Shown: positions 11,201 through 21,905 of the stretch, in pieces
Position numbering within the stretch: position 1 is the first letter of the stretch
How the letters are laid out: each line of letters opens with the position of its first letter
From: Dendrophyllia cribrosa
Taxonomy: Eukaryota > Cnidaria > Anthozoa > Scleractinia > Dendrophylliidae
Length of the DNA: 64,000 nt
Assembly: GCA_024195265.1 (NCBI GenBank)
Contig: JAJLRJ010000010.1
Span: 25,901,676-25,965,675 of the forward strand
Direction of reading: 5' to 3'
Program-made: the position numbers and the translations under genes
The notes under the pieces: generated by a model
The model's database searches: none
Told to the model about the DNA's origin: nothing
What the model saw: only the letters and a program-made list of their open reading frames with translations

Positions 11201-11640
11201 TTTTTGTGCGTTTTTTCTCCTTAATTATTTTTAGTTCTGTCTTTTTCTCCTTAAAAAAAGCCAACAGCCCACCGAATAAAAAGCGATGGCCGTGGAAGAT
11301 GTTTTGTCTCATTCTTACCTTTTTCCTGCGTAAACAAAGACGGCACGGTTTCTCTTATCATGGGCTCGATCAAGGCTTCGCTAGCATTTTTCTTCTCCGT
11401 GGCTTCTAGCTTCTTTGAAGATTCTCTACGAGCCCCTTTCTCATCACGGTCTGATTTGATCTTCACAAGTCGTCTTTGCAAGATCAAAATACAATGCTTG
11501 CAGTTGCACAGTTTGTACTGACAAACATGTCTGTGACCTTTCAGCCGAACATTATAAATTCCGTGATTGCGGCAACGAGCACAAGTTGGAAGCTTGCGGC
11601 GAGAAGCCGATGTGGTGCTCAAAATGGAACTGGAAGGCAT
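8208..11640 (-). CDS. DM-domain (DMRT-like) transcription factor, copy B
   Basis: Paralogue of copy A in the same orientation. Exon 1 (11640 to 11319) encodes the same DM zinc module with all ligands present (CARCRNHG, KGHRHVC, LCNCKHC), then the same ILILQRRLVKIK tail and a Lys/Glu-rich linker. It ends GAAAAAG|GTAAGA in phase 1. Exon 2 (8521 to 8214) follows a CGTTCATTATTCAG acceptor in matching phase and encodes a Pro/Asn-rich tail clearly homologous to copy A (PHHPYYGFSHC, MRNFNPGALP). The site equal to the copy A second donor reads AAA|GTTAGC, a weaker donor, so the protein may end a few codons later at the TAG just below 8202. The intron is expanded by a foldback transposon (9373-10841) and a hairpin (8583-8744). 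Expected role is sequence-specific transcription control. Confidence 0.72.
8583..8744. repeat. Inverted repeat in intron of DM copy B
   Basis: GTGATTTTCCTTAGACCGTG near 8584 faces CACGGTTTAAAGAAAATCAC ending near 8743, with about 33-base arms and several mismatches. The spacer contains repeated AGC(C/T)AAAACTA motifs. Copy A has no equivalent at this point, so this is probably an insertion. Confidence 0.6.
9373..10841. mobile_element. Foldback-type DNA transposon (FB/Mutator-like) with 9-bp TSD
   Basis: The element is flanked by perfect 9-base direct repeats TCCTCGCTG (9364-9372 and 10842-10850). Its ends are perfect inverted repeats starting GAGTTGCACTAATC. Each then contains head-to-tail 7-bp units GTCGCGG (four on the left, nine on the right) and a shared GTTTCAAGTCGCGGGTTCTC block. 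Long terminal inverted repeats made of short tandem units plus a 9-bp target duplication resemble Drosophila foldback elements, whose NOF partner is Mutator-like; the superfamily is inferred. The interior carries a ~97-codon fragment at 9451-9753 and a four-fold TATTATCGTTGTTT repeat near 9942-9990. No transposase is visible, so it is non-autonomous. Confidence 0.85.
9445..9753 (+). pseudogene. Cys-containing transposon-borne protein module, fragment 1
   Basis: An open frame inside the foldback element runs straight out of the left terminal repeat without an ATG. It encodes CYGCG, then SPYNVVVRHRDRR, RRDQTG, a QNTYYHLDYSHIRRKNPCFDG core and a YQSLD segment, ending at 9753. The same core occurs at 35160-35368 (TNTNYHPSPAHIMRKNP, FDG, YHSLD). 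The CxxC pair followed by a conserved Tyr/His/Cys-type core suggests a small zinc-binding or DNA-binding module. I do not recognise the family with certainty. Lack of a start codon and direct abutment on the terminal repeat suggest a captured or truncated coding piece. Confidence 0.5.
10905..11160 (+). repeat. Degenerate ~36-bp tandem repeat
   Basis: Five to six diverged units built on ACCCCT(A/C)AAGA.TTCCAT followed by an A-rich stretch and a GTT(A/T)ACCCCT-like start. It lies within the intron of DM copy B. Confidence 0.5.
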
Positions 11641-11689
11641 GATAGTTTAGTACTTGCAGTTATTGCAATGAAGGCAAGAAGTTGTCGAT

Positions 11690-11815
11690 TTCATGTGCTG
11701 CCGAAATTGATCTGAAATGAATCAACCCACTCCACTGGAAAAAGTCTGTAATAAAAAGCACGTTAGGTATCTGATTGACAGCTAAAAATTGTTTCTTATT
11801 GGAAGGCTACCGACG
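11690..11815 (-). promoter_or_regulatory. Conserved upstream block of DM copy B with CCAAT box
   Basis: This matches the block upstream of copy A at 6735-6860, including TTTCATGTGC, GAAATGAATCAA, ATTGACAGCTA and a minus-strand CCTTCCAATAAG motif. The proximal CCAAT core is kept, but spacing differs by small indels. Confidence 0.4.
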
Positions 11816-13126
11816 TCATTGTCTTTGTTTACTCAAACAATTTGCAGGGTATTTCAAAAATATATTTCTATATATTTTGTCTTTATTTTTTAATTTATTT
11901 GTATTTTATTATAGATTTTTATTTAGCATTTTGGTCTGCTGTTTGAAAAGGAAAATGCATTTCTATTAAAAGGCAGGCTACGCTTCGATGACCAACATTT
12001 TGTAAACAACTCCTTATTTGGTAAGAAAAGCCCATTCAAACCACACACACGTGTAGCACACGTGTCGCGCTCTTCACTTCATTTTCACTTTATTCTGTCA
12101 GACTGGAAGTTACACTGCAAACTGATATATCATTTATCTTAAAAAAAAAACCTGATAGCTTATCGCCGGAACTTTTAAACGCTGGTTTTAGCCAATAAAC
12201 TTAACCCAGCCTTCATTTACTCTGTATAATCGTGAAGCCGTGAGGCTTATTACGTCAATAACCTTCTGGCCGTATTAACGTTTGACGCAGATCTGTTATT
12301 TTTATCGGTCTCGATCCCAGTTTCCCCCTCCCCGACTCCTGTTACGCAGACTTGGAGATACAAAACCTCAGGCTGCAACATGATTTACATCAACCATTTC
12401 TTATTTGTGTTAAAAGTTTGTTTTCAAATTCTGTTTTGCAAAAATACCGAGAAGAGAACACCCAAGGTCAGTTTAAGGCGCGTTTTTGGGGGCATATTCT
12501 GGCTATTCCAAAACACAGAATGCTTCTAAATATTGGACCTAGATACCTCTCGTAAAATACGAAAAGAAGCAGCCACTTTGACTAAGTGTAGCTGGAACAT
12601 TTTTGGGGTGTGAGAATGTAAACAACATAGTTTTGTTAGCATATTCGGATTTTAGAATGACTCAGAATTTGTCCCAAAAAACGCACCCTACATCCCTTCA
12701 TTTAAGGGTGTGTGATATGAAAGAGCCTGGGCGTTGGTAGGAGGGGTAACGAACGTGCACACGCACAGCTTTTGTCAAGAATAGAAAAGTTTGATTTTAT
12801 ACTGTGGTAGCTGTATCAAGTCCGGACTGATATATCGTGTTTTCATGATTATCCTGCGCCAGGAGCTTGCTTAAGCTTGCTTTATTTCGATTTATTATCT
12901 TGAAACTAGGAAGAAAAAACGCTAAAAATGATGAAAGCAAAGAACTATTTTAATAACTAAAAACGAAATAACAGCTAAAAAAGTCAAAAATTCCCATGAA
13001 TGGTAATTTTAATTTCTTGACCGCATTTGCTTAAAGTGCATATGAAGTACTTTTTTATTTTGTCTTTTTTTGGCGGCTATTATGTCTTTATTTCGAAATG
13101 ATAAAAGAAATTTATCAGAAAATAAT
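11816..13126. other. No recognisable gene
   Basis: AT-rich sequence. Short frames only, and a CACACGTGTAGCACACGTGT direct doublet near 12045. I see no repeat family copy or exon that I can support. Confidence 0.4.
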
Positions 13127-13381
13127 TTAAGGCCTCTTTTTTCCGTCCAAAGTAGCACAATTTGCAAAAATCAGTGTCCCGGAGACTGGGAACGAGTTAT
13201 CGATATCCATTGTGTTGATGACGTAGAAAATACTTGAGATTCGTTCTTTTGTATGCTCACAGTGTGTTTCGTTCCATTTCTTCAAAAGAATGTCAGACTG
13301 TGATGAAATTATGTCTTCTACAGAGTCTCTGTCAGACAGACAGAGAGTCGCCGAGGTCGAAGACTTCTCCTTTGCCGCCAT
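13127..13381 (-). CDS. Hypothetical protein or exon, unrecognised
   Basis: An 84-codon frame begins ATGGCGGCAAAGGAG with a purine at -3 and good start context. It encodes a Ser/Asp-rich hydrophilic beginning (MAAKEKSSTSATL, DSVEDIISSQSDILLKKW) and has no transmembrane segment or known motif. It is AT-richer than typical host exons only in its last third. An overlapping frame at 13332-13517 reads through the same start region in another frame. It could be a first exon or a chance frame; no splice partner was found. Confidence 0.25.
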   Translation of the reverse strand: MAAKEKSSTSATLCLSDRDSVEDIISSQSDILLKKWNETHCEHTKERISSIFYVINTMDIDNSFPVSGTLIFANCATLDGKKRP

Positions 13382-13654
13382 GATACTCGTGAGTTGAAGT
13401 ATTTTCTACGTCACAGCCTTTGGCCGTGCGCTCGATAGAGACACTTTCTGGCGGAAAATTCAAAACTTTCAAGCCGAATAAGTTCACAATGGAAAGGATC
13501 TTTTCGATGAAACCCACAAATTTAGATAAAGAAAGTAAAGCACTATCAAACCATGGAAATTCCTTTTTTTACTTCATATGCACTTTAACTGTAATCCACT
13601 TCCATCCTTGCAATCCTGTACCTTATCTCTTAAAGTGCCTATAACCCCTAGAAG

Positions 13655-14068
13655 GTTATTTTCAGAATCAACTCTATGTAGATTGAATAGTTGAATGGTA
13701 AAATATTTCTGGTTTTGAACGTCGCGTTTGTGAGTTATAGAGATTTAAATTTACAAAATGCTAATTAGATGACGTCAACCCAGGAATCATATATTATACA
13801 ACTACTTGTTTTCACCTCCAAGTAATTTGTTTTACGAATCAATCGACTATCCCCAGTTTATTTTTAGCATTTACCAAATTAATTATCTTCAAGCTGTAAA
13901 CTGCGCATTGTAAATTGGTGTAGAAATAATGGCAAATTCTCGGGTTGACGTCATCTAATTAGCATTTTGTAAATTCAAATCTCTATAACTCACAAACGCG
14001 ACGTTCAAAACCAGAAATATTTTACCATTCAACTATTCAATCTACATAGAGTTGATTCTGAAAATAAC
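13655..14068. mobile_element. MITE with 127-bp near-perfect inverted arms
   Basis: Arms 13655-13781 and 13942-14068 are almost identical inverted copies starting GTTATTTTCAGAATCAACTC and reaching GATGACGTCAACCC, with about one mismatch. The 160-base spacer has no ORF. High arm identity suggests recent activity. A target duplication is not evident. Confidence 0.8.
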
Positions 14069-14139
14069 TTTCCATTGAACTCCCAAGAGTGGCAAATATC
14101 AAAATTCAAGAAAGTCCCAAATTTCGTTTTGCGAAATAT

Positions 14140-14620
14140 AGAAAAACAAATGGCGGTACCATGCAAACGTACTGCTGAAGAGGTTTCTTTTGAATGGTCA
14201 CACCATAGGATTTCATCAACAGACTCAAAAGTTAGAACAAATGGTACCATGCAAAAGTACTGCTGAAGAGGTTTCATTTGAATGGTCACACCATAGGATT
14301 TCATCAACAGACTCAAAAGTTAGAACAAATGGTACCATGCAAAAGTACTGCTGAAGAGGTTTCATTTGAATGGTCACACCATAGGATTTCATCAATAGAC
14401 TCAAGAGTTAGACTTCCAACAAATGGTACAAATGGTACAATGCAAAAGCACTGCTGAAGAGGTTTCATTTGCCAGCGAATGGTCATACCATAGGATTTCA
14501 TCAATAGACTCAAAAGTTAGAACAAATGGTACCATGCAAAAGTACTGCTGAAGAGGTTTCATTTGAATGGTCACACCACAGGATTTCGCCGACGGACTCA
14601 AACGTTAGAACTACACAACA
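14140..14620 (+). repeat. Tandem repeat, ~87-100 bp unit, five copies
   Basis: GGTACCATGCAAAAGTACTG recurs near 14153, 14240, 14327, 14427 and 14525, each followed by AAGAGGTTTC, GAATGGTCA(C/T)ACCA and GACTCAAAAGTTAGAACAAA. Two units carry 10-13 base insertions. A short relative (GACTCAAACGTTAGAAC) appears near 61650. Minus-strand open frames across it are repeat artefacts. Confidence 0.85.
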
Positions 14621-14788
14621 TGTCTCCATAATTGACTCAGGGAGGGAAAGGGTTAAAGTAGGACAATAGGACAGTGTGGCTTAAACTTGGATTCCAGACT
14701 ATGGACTATGTAAAACTGTAAAAGCCCAACTCCCAGTTCTTTGTTAAGGCGGGACGTAACCTAAACACCATTTTTCCGCCACTTGACA

Positions 14789-15090
14789 TGGCTTTAATGG
14801 AAATATCTCGTTCACGTTTCAAGCAATCCAAAAACTCTATGCTCATCCCATGAATCCATGTTATGGGGTTTTTTGTAAATGTTTGGGTGATTTTTGGGTA
14901 TGTTTGGGAGGAAAACGTTTTTCTCACAGAATTGGTAAAATTAAGAGAAATAAGAAATATTGAAGATTGAGTGGAGTTTTAAAATTAGAATTTGTAGGTA
15001 ATGGACACCATGTTAGTCTACTATTAACCTGGGGTGCTCTTGCGTGGGCATCAACTGTCTGTTGGTGTTCCAAAAATTATTTTCTTTCTT
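14789..15090 (-). repeat. Dispersed repeat, copy 2 (inverted mate at 7235-7545)
   Basis: Reverse-complement copy of the 7235-7545 repeat, from GGCTTTAATGGAAATATCTC to CAACTGTCTGTTGGTGTTCC. About 80-85% identity by eye. Confidence 0.7.
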
Positions 15091-15139
15091 AAACCTCTTA
15101 CCCGTCGCCACCCATCTCGTTTTCATTTATAAAACATAG

Positions 15140-16701
15140 TTAAGCAACATGCTAACGAGAAGTCCAAGGACTACTGCAAAGCTGAATACAACGAGTAAAT
15201 ATATTTCAAACAATATTTCGGCTGGCCAGGCCAGCCTTCTTCAGGTTATAAGATGTTACTAAATTATAAAATGAAAATACAACATTATATAAAGGAGAAT
15301 GTCGCAATACATATTTAAAAAATGGAGGGGCGGAAATGACCTACAAGATAATAAAGATAAGGCTAGTATACGTAAATTACAATTCATCACGTTTGTTCAA
15401 TCCACGTGGTTCTAGTGTTTTCGCTCTATCTATTAAATACGACTCTCTGGCTTTACGAATAGAATCCCGTGAATTGTGAATTATTTCTAGTGGAATAAGT
15501 TGCATGTCAGTGTTGGAATGGTTAGAATGGGAAAGAAAGTGTTCAGAGACAGTAGTAGGTTTGAATTTAATGTTAGGTTTGTCAACGGAACGTCGATGTT
15601 CGTTAAATCTGTCTTTAAGACGTCGCTTAGTTTCACCAATGTATCGGTAAATGGCAGCGGTTACATTGTATCATGTAGATTAAGTTTTTAGTGTTACAGG
15701 TTATATGTGAAGTGATGGAACGGGTTTCGCCTGTAGAATAAAAAATATAGTCTTTAAGACCGTTAGTGATGTAAGGACAAGTGGCACAATCTTGTCCACA
15801 ACGGAAAGAGCCCGGTGGTAAATTAGTATTGTTAGAGGTGGTGTGTGGTAATTGCGCTCTAATTAAAAGGTCGCGACCTTTTAATTAGAGCGCAATTACC
15901 ACACACCACCTCTAACAATACTAATTTACCACCGGACTCTTTCCGTTGTGGACAAGATTGTGCCACTTGTCCTTACATCACTAACGGTCTTAAAGACTAT
16001 ATTTTTTATTCTACAGGCGAAACCCGTTCCATCACTTCACATATAACCTGTAACGCTAAAAACTTAATCTACATGATACAATGTAACCGCTGCCATTTAC
16101 AATACATTGGTGAAACTAAGCGACGTCTTAAAGACAGATTTAACGAACATCGACGTTCCGTTGACAAACCTAACATTAAATCCAAACCTACTACTGTCTC
16201 TGAACACTTTCTTTCCCATTCTAACCATTCCAACACTGACATGCAACTTATTCCACTAGAAATAATTCACAATTCACGGGATTCTATTCGTAAAGCCAGA
16301 GAGTCGTATTTAATAGATAGAGCGAAAACACTAGAACCACGTGGATTGAACAAACGTGATGAATTGTAGTTTACGTATACTAGCCTTATCTTTATTATCT
16401 TGTAGGTCATTTCCGCCCCTCCATTTTTTAAATATGTATTGCGACATTCTCCTTTATATAATGTTGTATTTTCATTTTATAATTTAGTAACATCTTATAA
16501 CCTGAAGAAGGCTGGTCTGGCCAGCCGAAATATTGTTTGAAATATATTTACTCGTTGTATTCAGCTTTGCAGTAGTCCTTGGACTTCTCGTTAGTATATT
16601 GATTCATTTTAGCTGATTAGGTCTCCTCCTGTGAGATCCAACGAAAAACCAGCAGGATCTTCGTCCACGGTTTTTGCAGTTAAACAAGTTTAAGCAACAT
16701 G
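15140..16701. mobile_element. Penelope-like element fragments in a near-perfect palindrome
   Basis: Bases 15152-15873 and 15874-16594 are inverted copies of about 721 bases with only a handful of differences and no spacer; the centre is TTAAAAGGTCGCGACCTTTTAA. The right arm encodes the C-terminal part of a Penelope-like polymerase: an LLIRAQL motif, then CGQDCATCPY and a GIY-YIG-type nuclease domain. The 12-base sequence TTAAGCAACATG stands at 15140-15151 and 16690-16701, a likely target duplication. Both arms are 5'-truncated at the same base and joined head to head, with the 3' ends outward. The right end has about 95 extra bases before the flanking repeat. Confidence 0.8.
15876..16369 (+). 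pseudogene. Penelope-like GIY-YIG endonuclease domain (5'-truncated ORF)
   Basis: The frame is open from the palindrome centre to TAG at 16367-16369. It reads DLLIRAQL, then a Cys pair CGQDCATCPY, CNAKNLIYMIQC, and the nuclease core CHLQYIGETKRRLKDRFNEH, with a downstream conserved E (RESYLIDRAKTLEPRGLNKR). In Penelope elements this domain follows the reverse transcriptase and nicks target DNA. Here the polymerase is missing, so the frame is a 5'-truncated remnant without its own start. A nearly identical copy lies on the minus strand of the left arm. Family assignment rests on the LLIRA motif, the Cys-rich linker and the YIGET core together. Confidence 0.75.
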
Positions 16702-16711
16702 GCAGCGATTT

Positions 16712-16850
16712 TTAAGAGTTTTTATTTTATTTTCATCTGTTTTAAGAGCCCGAAGTTTCGCCTTCAGTGAGGCTAGTTTTATAAACCGATATGTCCATTA
16801 CAGAGGCACAGCACACCACACAAACAGAGGTTGGTAAGCCTGTGGTCCTA
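16712..16850 (+). repeat. Single copy of the 129-bp satellite unit
   Basis: TTTTTATTTTATTTTCATC, GCC.TCAGTGAGGCTAGTTT, ATAAACCGATAT and GCACAGCACACCACACAAAC match the tandem units at 38640-39290. It is more diverged than the array units are from each other. Confidence 0.75.
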
Positions 16851-18426
16851 CACTCGCGTCACTTTATGCATGTAAAGGATGTCTGTAATTTTTACAATTT
16901 GGACTTCCAAATTTGTTTCTCGGGCAGTTCTCGATAGGTACTTGCTGTATTTTATTAGGAAATTTGTCATACTAGTTATTTTAGACCGAGAAAAAGTTGT
17001 TTTACTCTATGAAATATTTTACTGTGTTTCTTTGTGTTTAGGTTTCCAGAAATAGTTATTCTGAAGTCTCGGCTCGGTGCGCGTAAAGGCTTACGTGATG
17101 TTTTAACATCGTTTTATCTATGACGTCATATGACTTCATTTATTTGTAGACCTGAAATCTTGAATCCGCTATGCTGAATATTTGATTTTCAGGAAATCAG
17201 CTCTATCGATCCAAAATAAATTGTTAAATCGATAGACTGGAAAAGTGCAGACACCAAAGAAACGTACAACAAGAAACGAATTCAACATTTCAGACGGCAT
17301 GCCTATTAAAAATTGGTTGTCATGGCCACATCACGTGTCATATACGAAAAAAAATGCATCCCAAAAAAAGCCGCTAAAGAAATTAAAAAACGCGCTAGGT
17401 TAATTCGACAAGAGGCGCACTGCGTCCAAAATGCAAAAAAAGATGATGTTCTTCTTTTGCAGTACTGTATTGAAGTAGCTTAAAAAAAAATGGTATGTCT
17501 ACTTTTCTGTTGCACAGTACCTCCTTATTAAGAAAAATATATTAACCGGTTGAATGCAAACTTTGTCATCACGTGCTTTTCTTTTTTTATTTGCGCTTTC
17601 ATCACTGAAAAGCGTGCAAACGTTGTTTACCCCAAAATCTTTGACGTTTTTGTCATCGATTGGCCCAAGTTTCTAATTAATATTCATGAAAAAATCGTAG
17701 CCCTCGCCGCAAATCAAGCAGGTCGTATTGGTGTGAAGATGTCTTGCAAGAGTTGTAAAACGTTTTGGCGTTCTCAGAGGCAACTTGGAAGACTCCGGGA
17801 AGACTTACCGCCAAGGAAAATGTCGCCCCACAACTCCAACCGAAGGCAAGAGTTGCTTTGCAAAAAAATACATTTGTACAGTAAAAGAGCATAAAATTTT
17901 GCTCGATGAAGTGAACAGGTGCGTTGAGCTTCTCTTCGTCTTTCGACATCTCTGCGTTTTGGTATAAGCTGCGGAGTTGTTTTTCAAAAACGTCTCTGGC
18001 TGTCTAATTTCGTTCAAGTTGCATATACTTTCAAAAGAACTTTTTATAGGTCAACTAAAGGAGCTAAGGCCTTGAAACAAATGTTGAAAAACGATATTAA
18101 AATTTCTGTTAGAAATGGTTTATTATTTCCTTGTATACCATTAACTGTTGATGAAAACCACGTCTAATGCACCTAAAATTCAACCTTAGTCGTTTGTAAA
18201 ATGGCAAAGGTTGAACATTTTACCTTATCGATCGTTCTTTTATATTTTTAGGAACTTTAAAGAGTATCAAAGTCAGGAAAATCATGAAAGGATGAAGAAA
18301 CAATTCAATAGGACAACCTGGAATGGGCGAATCAGGATTCAGGAGGGATCCGTCTTCAAAGAAGAGTTTGTTTAGTTCCATAATTTTTCGGCAAAAATGG
18401 TTCGAATTATTACTCACCAGAATAGT
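16851..18426. other. No supportable gene
   Basis: AT-rich. A 114-codon plus-strand frame (17550-17894) overlaps minus-strand frames and has no recognisable domain or splice support. It contains no clear repeat. Confidence 0.35.
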
Positions 18427-18431
18427 TTTAA

Positions 18432-19006
18432 GGTGGTCAGACACAAGAGGTCAGGTAGCAGGGACAAGTCGCAGCGACATGTAGCAGCGACAAAAATGTG
18501 TGTAGTACACACTGAGGGACATGTAGCAGGGAGTGTAGCGGGGACATGTAGCAAGGAAAAAATCATATCGCTTGCACACCACATGAAAATGTCGCGGGGA
18601 CTTGTCTCAGGGACATGTTGCAGCGACACGTCCCCTCGTGTGAACTGATACTATCATAATTGTGCAACACCAATTTTGGGAACATTTTGTCCCCGCGACG
18701 TGTTCCATGATGTTCAACAAGTTGAACTTCGTGAGACATGTCGCGGGGACAAAATGTCTCCATAATTGGTGTTGCACAATTATGATAGTATCAGTTCACA
18801 CGAGGGGACGTGTCGCTGCAACATGTCCCTGAGACATGTGCCCGCGACATTTTCATGTGGTGTGCAAGCGCTATGATTTTTCCCTGCTACATGTCCCCGC
18901 TACACTCTCTGCTACATGTCCCTCAGAGTGTACTATACAAATTTTTGTCACTGCTACATGTCGCTGCGACTTGTCCCTGCTACATGACCCCTCGTGTCTG
19001 ACCACC
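18432..19006. mobile_element. Foldback element, 575 bp, TTTAA-flanked
   Basis: Inverted arms of ~260 bases start GGTGGTCAGACAC on the left and mirror GTGTCTGACCACC on the right. TTTAA stands on both sides (18427-18431 and 19007-19011). The arms carry many (A/G)CATGTAGCAG(G/C)GACA units and a GTTCACACGAGGGGACGTGT block. The centre has a second small dyad around GTCGCGGGGACAAAATGT. Open frames across it are artefacts of the repeated ACATGTCCC/GGGACATGT words. Confidence 0.8.
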
Positions 19007-19500
19007 TTTAAACAAAAACAGAAAATTTCCTCTGCAAACAATTTTTTTTAATGTATGCGCCTCTGCAATCATTTTATTTTTTCAAGAGCATCTTTCTGCA
19101 AACATTTTTTTCATGATCCCAGTGCTATCTTCTCTGATGGTGGCCCCCGGACCCCCCTAGAGGGGAAGGGTTACGTCTTCGGCCATTCCGATCGTGTGCC
19201 CATCTGCTCAAACTCATTGCCCTCCTGTTCAAAATCTTAATGAAACCCCTCCTTACCTAGTTCTTTTGCATCTTGAACGATTTTATTAACAGGCTATCAC
19301 TCCTATCAGCTTGAATCATTGTGTAAGTAAGAGACGCTAAGACAGGGACGCAATGCTCGCCTTCTCATTGCAGTTTTGCTTAAAAACAGGTAACTACAAG
19401 TATTCTTCAAAAGATTCATGCCTCTTAGTTTTACAGCCGCCGCGTGCAATGCTGCGATTCTGGCGTGCAAAATGAACGTTTAGAAAAAAGGCTCGTGCGT

Positions 19501-21092
19501 GCAATAGACCGTTTTCATAATTACGTCACATACTACAACTACCAGCATTCCTTGCGCTTAGCGTGGTTGTCTCGCGCGAACCTTCGCGCAAAATATATGA
19601 GCGTTCGCGGAATGTCTCTTAGACTTTCTGAAGAAGACGTGCCTGGGGCGTCATTTAGGAAAAGAACAAGAAGAAAAGCACTTTGTTGCTTCTTTAGATA
19701 AGCTGAGTTGATTGAAAAGCCTAGTTTCAAGATACGTTTTACGTCTTTCACGCTTTCGTGTTGTGACGCGTACGTGTTTATAGTTTTCGCAAGTTTCACG
19801 AGTAGTGTGGCTTATAATTTTTGACAGTTTTAATTATAATTTCACACTATATTAGTCTATACTGGGACATATTAGTATTACCTACACATGATATGGTTTC
19901 AATAAAATTTATAAGAACGTTTATAAAGAATTTCATGCCATAATAAGGTAAAAACTGTGACTGAATGCCAAAAACCTAAGCTTGTTAATGCAAGTTTCTA
20001 ATCTTTGCGGCGCGATGCGTTTACAATTTCTTAAATAATGACAATAACATATTATAACAGTATTTTTCAAACCGAGAGGTTTTCTACGAAAAGTCTATCT
20101 ATTAAAAAACAGAGACAGACTTACATAAAATACAGCAGTAAAAGGGCAGAGAATCGTGGAGTTCAATTCAGAATTGAAAAACAAACAGAACAAGTATGCG
20201 GCTAAACGAGCGAAAAGCTGTCCGATTTGAAAGAACTACAATCAATACAGTCTTACAAAAATTAATACATTTGGACACAAATAAACGTTAAAGAAATCGT
20301 TACCTGCACTCGATCGGTGGCTTTTCAGTCCTCCTTTAGCACAAAGCTTTCCAAAACTTGTTGTTGTTTTGGCATCGACCATTCGCTATAAAGAACCCCA
20401 GGAATCCCCATCTTTAGACCACGCATATCAAATCTAAGTCATTATCCATACTGAAAGCATAAGCTGTTCTCTCCTCAATTTACAACGGTTTTTGAGAGCC
20501 TGCACAAAGAGTCTCTGTTCCAGTTCATAAATAATTTCTCCACTGACAAAACTTGCACATAACAGCGTGCGGTGCGAAAAGATATATAAGTTAAAAGCTC
20601 ACAACGGTTTCAATCTGCTTCAAACAATGTTTAGGAACATTTTCAAGGAACCATAAAGCATATACCATATTATAAAGCCAATTATTAGAAGGCATTTTCA
20701 GAAATTAAAATTGTAACCGTTTTTGTTTTCTCCAGATCGAGCGGTTTGAACAGCTTCGCCAAGGTGAACTTTCATTCAGTTTCGCCAAGGTGAACAGCGA
20801 CACACGGCAACATTTTTCGCGCCTTTTTTCGTTCAGTCGTGTGATCAAGTAGTTTTTTTCTTCTCTTACTCTTTCTTACTTTTTTATATTCATAGTGGTT
20901 CGTGGTTTGGTTTTACATTTTAAATTTTTAATTTCATTTTCAATTTCAGGTATTTTCGTATCGGACGTGGCCGCCATGTTTATTTTGCCAGTGTTCGTGT
21001 TTTGCGCGCAAATTCGAGCGAGACTCCCACGCTATGCGCAAGGAATGCTGGTAGTTGTAGTATGTGACGTAATTATGAAAACGGTCTATTGC
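19501..21092. mobile_element. Candidate 1.6-kb TIR transposon, non-autonomous
   Basis: The first 66 bases (GCAATAGACCGTTTTCATAA ... CCTTGCGC.TAGCGTGG) occur in inverted orientation at the right end with one mismatch, and homology continues more weakly to about 100 bases. The 1.4-kb interior has no transposase-like frame. No target duplication was seen, so two separate MITE copies in opposite orientation remain possible. Confidence 0.6.
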
Positions 21093-21558
21093 CATACTCT
21101 GCAAAATGGCCAGCGGACTGCAACAACTTCTGATCACTTCTCGCGGGAATATTAACAATCAAAATGAACCAATTATAGTCGACCATGACCGTGGTACAAA
21201 CGGTTACGCGTAAAAATACCCTCTAAGGTTAGTTGGAAGGCTCGCCATTCATTGTCCTAATCCTACAGGAACCTGCCCTTGTGTGTCCATAAAGTAGAGA
21301 ATCATAGATAAAGCATTTACTGTTTTAAAAAAGTTACTGAATTTGTGACGACTGTTGAATCAAATTATAGATTCAATAGAACAGTACAACATGTTGGTTA
21401 TTGGTCGTTTTTTTTTTTTAGATTTTTTTTTTGAGGGGGGGGCAAGGGTTGATCAGATTGGTAAGGTAGGGAACAAGTGAGGAAAAATGGAGGGAACAAG
21501 AGAACACAGGCCAATTTTGATGGGAACAAGGCAACATGGACCCCCCTGGGAGACCCTC

Positions 21559-21905
21559 AGCTACGCCGAACGAGAGAGAAACCATTGCGAGCATCCGTTA
21601 GTTCCTTTGATCGAGCCGCCGTCCAGCGCCATGGGCGAATAAATTAACTTTAACCGGTAAAACTTTTTTTAGCCTTTCGCGCATGCACTGATCCACGTAA
21701 CTGCTGCGTTTACGCGAGCCCGCTATGTAACAATCAAAATGGCGTCGAAGGTGACGAAGACATTTTTGCCACGAAACAACGGCACGTGCTACAATTTTCC
21801 CGCGAAACAACGTCAAATACATCACGTGGAGCGTCACGTGGCTGTGCATGCTCGATGGAAAAGCAAACGGTGCTCGCAGTGGTTTCTCTCTCGTTCGGCG
21901 TAGCT
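21559..21905. mobile_element. MITE, 347 bp, 34-bp TIRs
   Basis: AGCTACGCCGAACGAGAGAG ... at 21559-21592 is mirrored at 21872-21905 with one mismatch. The interior is GC-richer than its surroundings and has TCACGTG-type palindromic words. No target duplication is clear. Confidence 0.65.
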
